Of a stretch of DNA of 18,702 nucleotides, positions 7,017-16,490 are shown piece after piece. The position numbers and the translations under genes were made by a program. Source of the DNA: Ardenticatenaceae bacterium (GTDB taxonomy: Bacteria; Chloroflexota; Anaerolineae; Promineifilales; Promineifilaceae); NCBI GenBank assembly GCA_020634245.1, contig JACKCC010000004.1, forward strand, positions 1-18,702. Direction: 5' to 3'. Numbering within the stretch: the stretch's first letter is position 1; the number at the start of each line of letters is the position of its first letter. The notes beneath the pieces are model-generated. The model had not been told where the DNA came from, ran no database searches, and was given only the letters and a program-made list of their open reading frames with translations.

Positions 7017-7691
7017 ATGAGCGAGTCGGATTATGATTTGCACCGCCTGGAAGTATTGCGTTATGAGGTCCTGCCCCGGTTAAATGCCGGCAGTCCCGGC
7101 TATACCGGCGTGCGTCTTATTCTGCCTGAACAGGCTTCCGGCCACCAACTGCAAACCGTTATCCTCACCGTCGTTGACTGGCAAGGGCAGCCGTGCGCGA
7201 TCTGCCGCATTCACGCGGAAACCGCCCCCACGGAAACACAACGCCTTGCGCCTGGACATATCTATGTCCGCGGGCGTAAAGAACAAGAAGGCGCGTTCTA
7301 CGTGTTTGGGGGGACATTGGACACGGCGCGGTTGCCGGGCGAGGTGATCATCACCATCCACTCCGACGCGCCCGTGTTGGAATTAGCGCCCAGGCAGGAA
7401 ACGCTGGCAAATCTGCTGGCGGCGGAGGCGGAAGGGTTGCTAGGCCAGGTGGAAGCGGCGCGGGGATGGCGGCGGGAGCAACTGCTGGAACGGCTGGCGG
7501 CGGCGGGAGCGCGGACTGTCTACCTGGCGGCCCTGCAATCGCTGCTGGCGCGCTACGAAACAGCCAAAGCCCTCAGCCCCCTGCACGCCGGCCTAATCGC
7601 CTTGCTGCATAGCGAAAAACAATGGTATCTGCAATCAGGGCAGTGGGGGACGCCCCAGCCAGACCTGGAAGAGCTGGTTGCTACGCCATGA
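7017..7691 (+). CDS. hypothetical protein at the left edge of the DISARM block
   Basis: Unrecognised 224-residue soluble protein. The N-terminal half (LRYEVLPRLNAG, GVRLILPEQ, VILTVVDWQGQPCAICRIHAET, GEVIITIHSDAPVLEL) looks like a beta-sandwich or beta-rich domain. The C-terminal half is helical and rich in Ala, Leu, Glu and Arg (ETLANLLAAEAEGLLGQVEAARGW and onward) with possible coiled coil. No signal peptide, membrane segment or catalytic motif is visible. GAGG at 7002-7005 precedes the ATG at 7017. Its base composition is host-like and it contains a TGCCGGCA palindrome, so I place it outside the transferred block. It is convergent with drmC, 91 bases away. Confidence 0.65.
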   Translation: MSESDYDLHRLEVLRYEVLPRLNAGSPGYTGVRLILPEQASGHQLQTVILTVVDWQGQPCAICRIHAETAPTETQRLAPGHIYVRGRKEQEGAFYVFGGTLDTARLPGEVIITIHSDAPVLELAPRQETLANLLAAEAEGLLGQVEAARGWRREQLLERLAAAGARTVYLAALQSLLARYETAKALSPLHAGLIALLHSEKQWYLQSGQWGTPQPDLEELVATP

Positions 7692-7712
7692 CAATGGGCG
7701 ACCTGCGCAATT

Positions 7713-7744
7713 AAGACTGTTTTCAGTAAAAACAGGTCAGTCTT
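7713..7744. terminator. weak hairpin between convergent genes
   Basis: In the 91-base gap between two convergent genes, AAGACTG (7713-7719) pairs with CAGTCTT (7738-7744). Alternatively CTGTTTT (7717-7723) pairs with AAAACAG (7729-7735) around a 5-base loop. No clean T-run follows, so termination is only a possibility. Nothing else is seen in the gap, including no tRNA or attachment-site-like repeat. Confidence 0.3.
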
Positions 7745-7782
7745 GCTCTAGCCCGGAGAGTGTACCACCCTTGAACTATCGA

Positions 7783-8715
7783 TTACTCGTTGAACGTTTC
7801 AATCGTGGTGGTCTCCGTAGCATTGACGAGTGCGAAGAGCAGCAAACGAAGCTGATAGGCCTGTGGTTCTTGCAAGACAACTCCAATCTCAATAAAACGG
7901 GACATGCCATATTCTGTCAGATTGGCGGAACCGATGTAGGCAGTACGGCCGTCTACCAGCATTACCTTTGCATGAGAAGTCAAAAGCACACGGCCGTCTT
8001 CCACCTGCTGGTATTCGTAAAAATGGAACTGGTCTGCCACGCCTTGCTGCCGGCTTTGTTCCCAAAGTTGCTTCATGACGCGGTAGTTAACGGCCGTACC
8101 ATCAGAAAGTTGACGGGTAATGATCGTGACAACCACGCCCCGGCCAGCCGCTGCCAGCAATGCTGAAGCCAGACGGCTGAATCCTTCCTGTTCAAAGAAG
8201 GGATTGAGGATGATGATTTCCTGGCTGGCCGTGGTGATGAGCCGGTGCAGAGTGGCTGCCAGTGAAGGGATATGCCGCTTCACATCGGGTGACAGGGGCA
8301 GATTATCGGGCAGGGTGGCAATCAACTGAGCCTGACTGGCTGGCGTCGTTTCTTCCTGCAACCGGTCATATGCCTGCTTTAACAAGGCGGCATCGCGTAA
8401 AATCTGGCGTAGCCGATCCGATTCAATCTGATATTGATCATAAGTAGCGCCACGACGGTCTCGACGCTGGCGCGTTAAGATGCCCGCGCCAGTTAGCGTA
8501 AGAAAGATAGCTTCGATGCGTTCGCCTGTTAAACGGTTTTCAACCAGCGGTTGAACCGATTGAATGGAAACCAATCCATTACGGCCGTGAAGAAGCAGCA
8601 ATACTCCTTCCAGCAGTGTCAAAGCAGTAGCGTCAACGTCTGGCAGGCGGGCGATTTGCCAGGCTGCTTCAAACAAAGCGCTGGTTGTCCCAGTAGCCGA
8701 TGAATTCATTGCCAT
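7783..8715 (-). CDS. drmC: DISARM phospholipase D-family protein DrmC
   Basis: A 310-residue protein of the phospholipase D superfamily, the third core DISARM component. It has one HKD motif, SHAKVMLVD followed by GSANLTEYG (His248, Lys250, Asp255). A degenerate first half lies around residues 155-225 (EIIILNPFF and VVVTIITRQ), so an active site would need a dimer. Residues 30-100 look like a winged-helix segment. PLD enzymes of this type hydrolyse phosphodiesters and often act on DNA; in the studied Bacillus DISARM, DrmC is reported as dispensable for much of the protection. The start at 8715 overlaps the end of drmB by 47 bases; ATG 8709 is an equal alternative. It is the last gene of the operon. 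Confidence 0.85.
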   Translation of the reverse strand: MAMNSSATGTTSALFEAAWQIARLPDVDATALTLLEGVLLLLHGRNGLVSIQSVQPLVENRLTGERIEAIFLTLTGAGILTRQRRDRRGATYDQYQIESDRLRQILRDAALLKQAYDRLQEETTPASQAQLIATLPDNLPLSPDVKRHIPSLAATLHRLITTASQEIIILNPFFEQEGFSRLASALLAAAGRGVVVTIITRQLSDGTAVNYRVMKQLWEQSRQQGVADQFHFYEYQQVEDGRVLLTSHAKVMLVDGRTAYIGSANLTEYGMSRFIEIGVVLQEPQAYQLRLLLFALVNATETTTIETFNE

Positions 8716-11700
8716 CAGGTTCTATCCGTCCAAATAAATATTTGCGGCTCAAATTGCGATTGAAATGCTCACAGCTCATTTCTGAAATGTGCATACAGGC
8801 GTGACAGGCTCCAGTTTCTTCCATGCAAACTGGATCGTAAACACAGGCTTCCCCTTTATCCACCACAGCGCGTAAATGTTCATCCAACGTCTGCTCAAAG
8901 AGCGTGTACAGACCGCCAATGGTGAATTTGGAACGATTATTGCTGTACAAAACAAAAGACAGGGCGTGGGGGAAGAGGTATTCGCTTAAACTGGTGCGGT
9001 CAAAGCCGCTTTGGATGACGGCCTGACGTAATACCATGTGGCTGAAGGAATGAACCAGGCCATAAACAGCACGGGTGACAGGCTCACTCTCAGGAATTTC
9101 CTCAAAGGGGTTAATGTTACGCATTCGATTGAGAATCCAGGCGCGAACGGCCGCTTCATCATTCAGGTCAGACAATTGTCCATTCACCAGGCCGTTCAAG
9201 TTCAGCCAGCGGATGACACGCACCGGGTCAAGTCGAAACATCAGGGCTTCTGTTTCGGTGGTGTCTACAAAAAGCGGAATACGTGGGTCATTTTGCTTCA
9301 AACGGGGGAAGGAACGGATAATCGTATTGGTCGCTTCTCTTTCATTGCGTGTGTAGCCAATTACAACAGTCGTTACCGGAAAATCGCCAATAAGCCGGAC
9401 ATCCGCCAGACCGGTTTCACGCAGAGCGTTGGGATAAGCCACCGTGTAAAGGGGAACCCGACCTGGGAATTCTTGTCGCGCCTTTTGTTGTAAGCCGCTC
9501 AGCGTTGTAATGCTCAGTGTTTCATCAGGGCGCACAAATTCAAGTAATTCCTGACCGACTTCCTCTAGTAAATCCTCTGTCATGGAAACATATGATTTTG
9601 CTTCATCAATCAGGCTGCTTCTTTGATTCCCGCCTATCCCAACAATTCCCTGCCGTAAAGCATCGAGATTGGCCTGAAGTGATGCTTGTAAGGCTGGTGG
9701 CACATTTTGAATGATACGTTCAATGGTTGCCATTTCTTCCTGGTCTGTAGTTTGACCTTGCGGATTGGCAACTAAATCAACGAGTTTGTTATCTGGCCCA
9801 TGATCGAAAAGACGCAAATAAGCAGCAATTGCCAGCCAGTGACGTTCTGGATCATCAAGAATCCGTTCTAAATCACGGCCAGGCAGATTGATCAGGGTGC
9901 GGTACTGGGGGTAATAGGCAGATGTAGCGCGATGAACAATGGGGCGCATAGTACGGTCAGGGAGATTGCAATCATCACAACGGCCGTGAACAATTGGTTG
10001 GCTAAAGCTGCACTGCTGGCAGCGCCAGCGGAAATGAGTGTATTTCTGACTGCCACCTGTATCCAACCGCATATGGTCATACCCATGTGTCGGGCAACCG
10101 GGAATGATAAAAGGGCGAATATGACCGCAGTTGTGTATCAAAACATGGTGCAGTTGAGTTAGCGTGGCATTGCAATGGCGGCAGCGCATATCCCGGTTAA
10201 AGCGGGCTGCCTGTTCAATGCTCTGGTAAGAATAAACACGGCGGCACCGCGGGCTGTCGCATTGGAAAAGCAGCGGAAAAATTTCTGATTCGACGGCCGT
10301 TGGCGAACCCAACACGTAGCGGTCGGGTTGAGAATATGGGTCAGGGAACCCTCTCAGGCGATCCTCTCCCAACTGCCGCCATTGATTGAGCAGCCAGGCA
10401 ACTTTTGCCAGGACATACCGTTTGTTAAGTTTTGTTTCCTCTTCAATTTCAAAACGGGTTACTCGAAGAATTGCCTGGCCGCTTTCATGATCAAAGGTTT
10501 TATCCGGCAGGAAATTAAACAGGACTTGTGTTTTACCGCGTCTCATGCTCCTCTCCCCCTTGTTAAATTACCCCAAATTTTCCAGGAATCCCGATTCAAA
10601 GAGATTTCCAGTTGTTCATCAATATCGCGCAGGCTTTGCATCGGCTGGTCTGTCAGATTGCTGGAAGTAAAGTTTTCGCGTGGGTTCCGTAGCATATCAA
10701 TGTATTCATTGACTTTATCGATTATTACCTGGTCGAATTCTTGCCCGGCATCATATTGACCAGTACGATAGGCTTCTTGTAAATATTCGACGACCTCGTC
10801 CGGTTGAATCTGCTGGTTTTCAATTAGCTGACGGGCTTTGCGGCTGAAATAGAGCGATTCGCGCCCGCTGCCACCCACAGTCAAGTTGTAGTCATTCAAC
10901 AGCATGGCCATGAACAGGCCGGGTAAGGTGCGTCTGATACTAAACTTGCTCCAGCGGTTGATGGGAACCGGCTCTACCAGTCGATCCAGGTATTCATGAT
11001 ATTTGGCAAAATATTGGTAGTGGCTCTGGTCGCGCTCACGGGCCGGGTTAAAACAAAGTAAAACGATGCCGGGGTGGTCACGGCCGGCACGGCTGGAAGT
11101 CTGGATGTACTCAGCCGTCTGGCGAGGCATACCAAAAAAGCACATATAGTTGATGCGTTCTACATCCACACCATGAGAAATGGTGCTGGTGGCTGTTACT
11201 GAACGTAACCGGCGGCTGAAATCCGGGGTCGGACTTTCCAGTTCATCCAGGATGCTTATAACTTCGGAAAATGGCGTTTCGCCAATGATAGATTTGTTGA
11301 CCAGGTCAGAATAGCCATTATCGGTTAATTCTTGATTCAACTGCCCCTCAATACTCTGATTGAGCCGGTCGCCCTCCCTTTTTGATAACAGATAGGTAAC
11401 AAATACTTCGTAATAGGAAAGCATTGCCAGAAATTCATCAGGTGTGGAAACGGCCGTCAAATCCAGACGGGTAATTGCTCCAGATGGGTCGCGGCGCAGG
11501 TCTTCAACTTCTCTATGGAACAATTCAGCCAGACGGATGACGGCATTGATGTGAGTATAGTTGTGGGGCATGATGCCCACAAATAGGCGGCGGGTGTCAT
11601 CAGCCAGGGTCGTCGCATAGAAGGACTCACCCAGTTCATGACCAGGGACAGGGAAACGCCGGGCCTTGCGGTCATACAGGTGGCGCACCTGATTTTCATA

Positions 11701-13476
11701 TTCCTCGATGGTCGCAGTGGCAGCGATTATTTTTGTGCGAACATGTTGCTGTTTGACTTGATACGTGTCCATGAAGGTTTCATAGTGGCCGTCAAAGGCT
11801 CCTAATTCCTCACGAAGCAGGTGCAACTCGTCTTGAATTTGCAAGGTCGGTGAAGGGTCTTTGAGCGTAACAGGTATGAAGGCGTTGGTTGGGACATCAC
11901 AGCCGTATTTTTCAGTGCATTCGTTCAGGCTCAGGTAACCATGCCGGGGACAGCGGTGGGTGACGGCTCCATACAGATGGCTGAATTTTCGTTGGTAACC
12001 GACGGCAGTTACCTTATCAATTGTCCCGGCGATGACAGTGGGCAAATAGCGGTAAATCTCATTATCCACGATGTAAATGGGTAGAACGCCACCGTTGGCG
12101 GCCTCCGAGCATTGAGGATTGGTACAACGATGAATCAGACGGATTGTTTGTTCATCTAAAGCCATCTCAACAGAAGCCTGACCGCAAAAAGGACAGTTGG
12201 GAATGGTTAAAAAGCGCGGCAACCTGCCAGGTCTATTTTTAAGGTTCTCTAACTCCCCACCTCCACCATACTTGGTTAAACTGTTCGGGGTGTTGCCAGA
12301 ACCCACCAGGTAGGCCACGCTGATGGGATCATTGTCCGCCCCGTTGATGGGTGATATTTGTCTGCGGAGCAATTCAGCCGCGCCCATGATATCGGCCAGA
12401 CGTTGTAACTGCTGCAAGGAGAGCAGGCGGAGGGGAAAACGCATCCAGGCGGTAACGCCTGCGTTTTTACCACGCAGGCGGTCAAAGAAAGTGGTGCAGA
12501 CGATGAGACCAAAATAGGCTTCTGTTTTACCGCCGCCGGTGGGGAACCAGAGAACATCTACAAAATCCCAATCAGCGCGGCCGTCCGGGTCATCATATTC
12601 ACGGGCGGCAATAGCAGGAAGTTGGGTGACAATATAGACGATCTGGAAAAGACGCCAGGTGGGGTGTTTGCTGCCCTGAACAAAGGTTTGATTCATCAAT
12701 TGGAAGGCACGGCGCAAAACGGGATATTGTTCCAACGTCCAGATACCACGTCGGAAGCGGCCGATTTCATCTACAAAATTGTCCAGGTCTTGCTGTGCCT
12801 GGTCTATCATCTCTGGCGTCCAATCAGGGTCATTGCCACGCTGATTTTGCAGTTGCTCCCAGTTGACCCGGTAGCTATCCATGGCTCCAGCAATCGCGTT
12901 AAGTGAGGCAACCGGGTCTTGGGCCAGGTCGGTAAATCTGGCTTTGGGCAGGTTGGGGTCAACGGCATCACGGGTGGTGTAGACGGGCTGGCGATAAACA
13001 GGCGCGTTGACCGTTTCCACAACATTTTGTCCGTCCAGCTTTTGCACCCCACAGTTGCGGCCCAGTCCCCAAAGCTCCCTGTTGTAGCGGTAATCTTCGG
13101 GGAGCAGGTCAAATACAAAGGGTTGAAGGGGGGTATCAACTCCTTCAACCCGCAGGTGGACGTCAAACAGGTAGTGGTCGGTGTAACTGCGTTCCTTGCC
13201 ATCATCGGGCGCGGTGTTTTGCAGCAGGATAGACAGACGTAAACGGCCGTTAATGGCGGGCCGGGCCTGAACCTGAAGCCTTACCGCCCATTGAGGAATA
13301 ACTTTCGGGTTGGCAGCGGCCATTTGTCGGACAAACGCATTATAAGTCGCATCATCTGCCAGTGCGGTATCTGGAACTGGCCGTCTTCCTGTAATCTCGC
13401 AAAAGCAAAGCGGATCGATTCTGGCCTGTTGTTGTACCTGATGCAGAGCTTGATCGATAACCTGTTGCACGGCCGT
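7945..13476. repeat. nine scattered copies of the palindrome ACGGCCGT
   Basis: Exact ACGGCCGT octamers start at 7945, 7990, 8090, 8581, 9980, 10293, 11450, 13243 and 13469, all inside drmC, drmB or drmA. None was found elsewhere in the window. They lie within coding sequence and look like a genome-signature palindrome, comparable in style to cyanobacterial HIP1. Counted by eye. Confidence 0.6.
8669..10546 (-). CDS. drmB: DISARM core protein DrmB (DUF1998, zinc-rich)
   Basis: A 625-residue protein that partners the DrmA helicase in the DISARM core. The N-terminal third is full of paired cysteines suggesting zinc ribbons: Cys96/101, Cys122/125, Cys140/151, Cys176/179 and Cys190/193. The C-terminal DUF1998 region starts around residue 495 (VYGLVHSFSHMVLRQA) and includes FTIGGLYTLFEQTL. 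It ends with a second cysteine cluster at 568, 574, 581, 584 and 592 (VYDPVCMEETGACHACMH). DUF1998 is the hallmark of DrmB. The ATG at 10544-10546 overlaps the TGA of drmA as ATGA, with GGGAGAGGAG upstream, so translation is probably coupled. Length and layout agree with known DrmB proteins. Confidence 0.9.
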   Translation of the reverse strand: MRRGKTQVLFNFLPDKTFDHESGQAILRVTRFEIEEETKLNKRYVLAKVAWLLNQWRQLGEDRLRGFPDPYSQPDRYVLGSPTAVESEIFPLLFQCDSPRCRRVYSYQSIEQAARFNRDMRCRHCNATLTQLHHVLIHNCGHIRPFIIPGCPTHGYDHMRLDTGGSQKYTHFRWRCQQCSFSQPIVHGRCDDCNLPDRTMRPIVHRATSAYYPQYRTLINLPGRDLERILDDPERHWLAIAAYLRLFDHGPDNKLVDLVANPQGQTTDQEEMATIERIIQNVPPALQASLQANLDALRQGIVGIGGNQRSSLIDEAKSYVSMTEDLLEEVGQELLEFVRPDETLSITTLSGLQQKARQEFPGRVPLYTVAYPNALRETGLADVRLIGDFPVTTVVIGYTRNEREATNTIIRSFPRLKQNDPRIPLFVDTTETEALMFRLDPVRVIRWLNLNGLVNGQLSDLNDEAAVRAWILNRMRNINPFEEIPESEPVTRAVYGLVHSFSHMVLRQAVIQSGFDRTSLSEYLFPHALSFVLYSNNRSKFTIGGLYTLFEQTLDEHLRAVVDKGEACVYDPVCMEETGACHACMHISEMSCEHFNRNLSRKYLFGRIEPDGNEFIGYWDNQRFV

Positions 13477-13965
13477 GCAATCCACAGAAACGAGACCAGG
13501 AATCTGCCCTGAAAAGGATATTGTCACAGGGTCAATATCCACGGACACTCTGCGATAAGCTAACGCCCAGTCACCTGTGCCCTGATTCCCTGCCTGATTT
13601 TGCGCCGCTCCCGGTGCTGGTGTTTGATAACCAGATACCTGACGTTGCTGTATCAAGTCGGGAAAAATCCGATAATAAACAGTAAATCCAGGCTGAATGT
13701 CCAGGCTGGATTTGGTAGCTCCTGGCTGAACCAAAACATTCAACCCCATGGCTGAGGGAGCCAGACGAGAAAAGAGATCATCATCAGGGGTATCGGCCGC
13801 ATCATCATCCTGATCAGGACGGTTAGCCAGGGACCCAACAAAATATTTGTTCCGTGGCCGGTCACCTGTGCAAATTGTCTCACTGCGACCAGCAAGCTGA
13901 TCTAAAGTGCGCTGTACAAGGTATTCAGCCAGTTTGATTTCATCCTGCCGTTGTGGTTCTATCAT
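10543..13965 (-). CDS. drmA: DISARM helicase DrmA
   Basis: A 1140-residue SF2 helicase, the DNA-binding and translocating core of DISARM. Motifs in order: Walker A WFPTGGGKTEAY (473-484), DExH box QDELHLL (711-717), motif III AATATI (748-753), motif V ISHGVDV (929-935) and motif VI TSSRAGRD (956-963), whose arginines contact ATP. Between the first motifs there is an inserted cysteine-rich part (Cys591, 594, 614, 619, then Cys672, 683, 689) likely to bind zinc. The roughly 470-residue N-terminal region lacks recognisable motifs. DrmA with DrmB loads on DNA with a 5' single-stranded end in characterised systems. The ATG at 13963-13965 overlaps the TGA of the preceding gene (ATGA), and the gene ends in an ATGA overlap with drmB. 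Confidence 0.92.
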   Translation of the reverse strand: MIEPQRQDEIKLAEYLVQRTLDQLAGRSETICTGDRPRNKYFVGSLANRPDQDDDAADTPDDDLFSRLAPSAMGLNVLVQPGATKSSLDIQPGFTVYYRIFPDLIQQRQVSGYQTPAPGAAQNQAGNQGTGDWALAYRRVSVDIDPVTISFSGQIPGLVSVDCTAVQQVIDQALHQVQQQARIDPLCFCEITGRRPVPDTALADDATYNAFVRQMAAANPKVIPQWAVRLQVQARPAINGRLRLSILLQNTAPDDGKERSYTDHYLFDVHLRVEGVDTPLQPFVFDLLPEDYRYNRELWGLGRNCGVQKLDGQNVVETVNAPVYRQPVYTTRDAVDPNLPKARFTDLAQDPVASLNAIAGAMDSYRVNWEQLQNQRGNDPDWTPEMIDQAQQDLDNFVDEIGRFRRGIWTLEQYPVLRRAFQLMNQTFVQGSKHPTWRLFQIVYIVTQLPAIAAREYDDPDGRADWDFVDVLWFPTGGGKTEAYFGLIVCTTFFDRLRGKNAGVTAWMRFPLRLLSLQQLQRLADIMGAAELLRRQISPINGADNDPISVAYLVGSGNTPNSLTKYGGGGELENLKNRPGRLPRFLTIPNCPFCGQASVEMALDEQTIRLIHRCTNPQCSEAANGGVLPIYIVDNEIYRYLPTVIAGTIDKVTAVGYQRKFSHLYGAVTHRCPRHGYLSLNECTEKYGCDVPTNAFIPVTLKDPSPTLQIQDELHLLREELGAFDGHYETFMDTYQVKQQHVRTKIIAATATIEEYENQVRHLYDRKARRFPVPGHELGESFYATTLADDTRRLFVGIMPHNYTHINAVIRLAELFHREVEDLRRDPSGAITRLDLTAVSTPDEFLAMLSYYEVFVTYLLSKREGDRLNQSIEGQLNQELTDNGYSDLVNKSIIGETPFSEVISILDELESPTPDFSRRLRSVTATSTISHGVDVERINYMCFFGMPRQTAEYIQTSSRAGRDHPGIVLLCFNPARERDQSHYQYFAKYHEYLDRLVEPVPINRWSKFSIRRTLPGLFMAMLLNDYNLTVGGSGRESLYFSRKARQLIENQQIQPDEVVEYLQEAYRTGQYDAGQEFDQVIIDKVNEYIDMLRNPRENFTSSNLTDQPMQSLRDIDEQLEISLNRDSWKIWGNLTRGRGA

Positions 13966-16490
13966 GTCAACACTGTCCCCTTTTCATAAAACCTGCCCGT
14001 ATGTACGTATGGAACAAGTTCTGTTTCCTTGCTCATGTTGATTATCCGGTGTACAGAAATGCTGTCCCGGAAATCATCCAGATATAGATTCAAATCCTGA
14101 TCAATACACTCATCTGCGGATTCAGGTTCTTTACTTTTAATTCCGGCCTGGACAATTACCCGGTTCAACTTACGGGCCAGCGACAAGTGCAATCCTCGAA
14201 CCTTTTTTACGGCGCGATTGATTTCTTTCCACTCCTTAATCAGAACCTGATCCTGCAACACTTCACCAATACGCCGGATATCTTCGCCATCACGGGGGCC
14301 AAGAACCCAACCCTGCACCCAAAAGTAAACAGCCTGGGATGTTTCAATTTTGCTGCCCAATTCCTGCATTCGACGATGAAATTCATCATACGAAAGATTG
14401 GATCGGAAAAAACCTTCGCGGATAGCCTGCTGCCAGTAACTTGCCAGAATATAAGTGGCACCCATCGCCGGATGAAGGCGAATACGTTCTAAAACGGATT
14501 CATAAAGTTGCCGCTTCTGGTCACCATCTACGAAAATCACTATATCTTCCGGCCTGAGGCCTCGCACCCGACGTTCATCAGTCTTATTGCTACTCAAAAG
14601 CAAAACTGTCATGTGACTATCAGGCTCTGCCAGGCAAAAGCCGTCCACAAATTCAATTCGTAGAGCTGGTACAAGCGCATTTTGTCGGTCAGTGGAAGCA
14701 AATTCCGAAGGGCGTAAGGCTTCTTCAATATCATTGCTAAGAGCGTCCTGCCCTTGCACAACGTCATACTCAACGGTAGCAAATGGTGTCCATAAAGAAA
14801 GGTCTGTAGCCTGGCTTGTTGCTTTAACAGCCTGTTGTGATATGCGCTTGCCGTCTACAGTAGTAAACTCGATACTGACTTCATCGTCGGATAAGTTGTT
14901 TTCTGGAGGGCTATATTGCGAACGAGCAGAGGATAGGGCAGACCATGTTCTTTGCCTTATCAGATCATTCGTCAAGTATTTAAGCGTTCTGTGTGTGGAG
15001 GCTACCTGACGGGTTATGCGTTCCGCCTCATCTTTATAGGCCAGATAGCCAATTTCTGGGGCAGCGGCAGTTAAAGCGTACTGTCTGCGCCCAAAACTCA
15101 ATTGGCCAGGAAATAACACAGTGTCAGATGAATCGAGAATGTGTAACTCTTTGAAGGTTCTGAGCCGGATATAATCATCTGAAGAGTCTTCTGTTAAGTC
15201 GCCAGGATTGATACCTTCTTTTGCACGTAAACAGAGATTTAGCATACGTCTGGATGCCTGATTGGGACAGACAATCGTTAGTTTTTTTCTTAAGGCCTGA
15301 TGACTCTTTACTTGTTGCACCAATGTGTCGTATTTGGGGTTGCCCGCCAGAAGTGCAGTTTGCATTTCCTTCAGGTCAAGGATGAGTGATGGCCAGTAAA
15401 CTTCTGCCAGATCGGGGGCTTCCTGCCGTAGAACCGAACCAAAAGCCTCCAGGTCAGCAATACGTCTTTGAATAGAGCGCACACCCCACAGATTGCGCGC
15501 TTCTTCCTCATAAACGGGCATGGGGACTTGCATTTGCAGCATGGCATAAAAGATGCCATAAGCTGCACGAATGGCACGATGAATGCCCATCCCATGCCGT
15601 CCACTGAAAGTCTGCTGAACAGTAGATAAATCCTCCCACAAACGACTGGCTGCTGATTCAAAAACAGGATGATGGCAAATTAATAATTTATGTTCTATTC
15701 CATGTGCGATATTGTTGAATTGGGCGTTTCCCACCCCAAATGGATGCCCTTCATCTGCCTGTCCAGACATCAGTTGGGAACCAAATCCCATCGCCAGACC
15801 CTTATGATCCCATATCCAGGTAAGTACATTCTGGTGACCAAGCATTTCCAAAAAAGGGGCAAACGGATCTGTAGTAATATGAATAACAGAAGGCACTCCC
15901 CTTTGGGCTGCAAGCTCTTGAATTCGCAGTGCATAATCATTAAACGTGCCACCTGAATAATCAACGACAATGGCTCCTAATCTTGTTGGCCATGGGGCGT
16001 CCAGTAAGTGAGGACGTGACAGATGGTAAAGACTGGGTTGCTGGGTACATACTTCACCGGGCACAGGGATAATGGCAGGGTGTCCCTGTGCCCGCAAACG
16101 AGCTATCGGTAAAGCTGTGGCTATCGGCTGGCGGGATATTTTCAGGCCGAGGTAATGTTCACGCACTTCAGTTCGGGGACTTATCAGCATGACCGATTGC
16201 CTGCGGGCTTCATTTCTCTGAGAAGTTTGAATTTGTATGAAGTTATACAAAACCAGTTGGGTAGCAATGAGTGCTGGCAAGTTACAAACAGGGACAGGAT
16301 AAGAGAGAGCCAGCGATTTTCTTGATTGATAAGCCTGTCGCGCCAGCAACAAACAGACACGATCCAGCCAGTGCAGGTTGATAGATGCGGTTTGATACTT
16401 GAGCCGTTGCTGTCGGGCAACCATCAGTAAGTCATCGTCAGCATGTGAAATCAGAAAGTCATGCCAGGAATTAGTTGTTTTGTTGAGCAT
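13962..16490 (-). CDS. drmE: putative DISARM class 2 protein DrmE
   Basis: An 842-residue protein, called DrmE mainly from its place directly upstream of drmA in a locus with a cytosine methyltransferase and no SNF2-type DrmD. By eye it suggests two degenerate RecA-like helicase lobes: a strand-rich first half with MLISPRT (101-107) and GAIVVDYSGG (172-181) at the places of motifs Ia and II, and a second lobe starting at KKLTIVCPN (402-410). No Walker A lysine motif is present, so ATP hydrolysis is unlikely. The C-terminal part has EDIVIFVDGDQKR and a basic helical tail. The ATG at 16490 has little Shine-Dalgarno; a GTG at 16523 with AGGA 8-9 bases upstream is an alternative. Both overlap the end of the glycosylase gene. 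Confidence 0.65.
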   Translation of the reverse strand: MLNKTTNSWHDFLISHADDDLLMVARQQRLKYQTASINLHWLDRVCLLLARQAYQSRKSLALSYPVPVCNLPALIATQLVLYNFIQIQTSQRNEARRQSVMLISPRTEVREHYLGLKISRQPIATALPIARLRAQGHPAIIPVPGEVCTQQPSLYHLSRPHLLDAPWPTRLGAIVVDYSGGTFNDYALRIQELAAQRGVPSVIHITTDPFAPFLEMLGHQNVLTWIWDHKGLAMGFGSQLMSGQADEGHPFGVGNAQFNNIAHGIEHKLLICHHPVFESAASRLWEDLSTVQQTFSGRHGMGIHRAIRAAYGIFYAMLQMQVPMPVYEEEARNLWGVRSIQRRIADLEAFGSVLRQEAPDLAEVYWPSLILDLKEMQTALLAGNPKYDTLVQQVKSHQALRKKLTIVCPNQASRRMLNLCLRAKEGINPGDLTEDSSDDYIRLRTFKELHILDSSDTVLFPGQLSFGRRQYALTAAAPEIGYLAYKDEAERITRQVASTHRTLKYLTNDLIRQRTWSALSSARSQYSPPENNLSDDEVSIEFTTVDGKRISQQAVKATSQATDLSLWTPFATVEYDVVQGQDALSNDIEEALRPSEFASTDRQNALVPALRIEFVDGFCLAEPDSHMTVLLLSSNKTDERRVRGLRPEDIVIFVDGDQKRQLYESVLERIRLHPAMGATYILASYWQQAIREGFFRSNLSYDEFHRRMQELGSKIETSQAVYFWVQGWVLGPRDGEDIRRIGEVLQDQVLIKEWKEINRAVKKVRGLHLSLARKLNRVIVQAGIKSKEPESADECIDQDLNLYLDDFRDSISVHRIINMSKETELVPYVHTGRFYEKGTVLT

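Noticed and set aside
7678..8166. Plus-strand frame running into drmC
   Set aside because: It lies opposite drmC, which has a clear HKD motif; the plus reading has no family features.
9038..9493. Plus-strand frame opposite drmB
   Set aside because: Shadow of drmB; no Shine-Dalgarno and no recognisable domain.
12436..12467. Hairpin AAAACGC...CAGGCG gtaa CGCCTG...GTTTT inside drmA
   Set aside because: It falls in conserved helicase coding sequence with a 3-base bulge and no following T-run on the coding strand; probably a by-product of codons.
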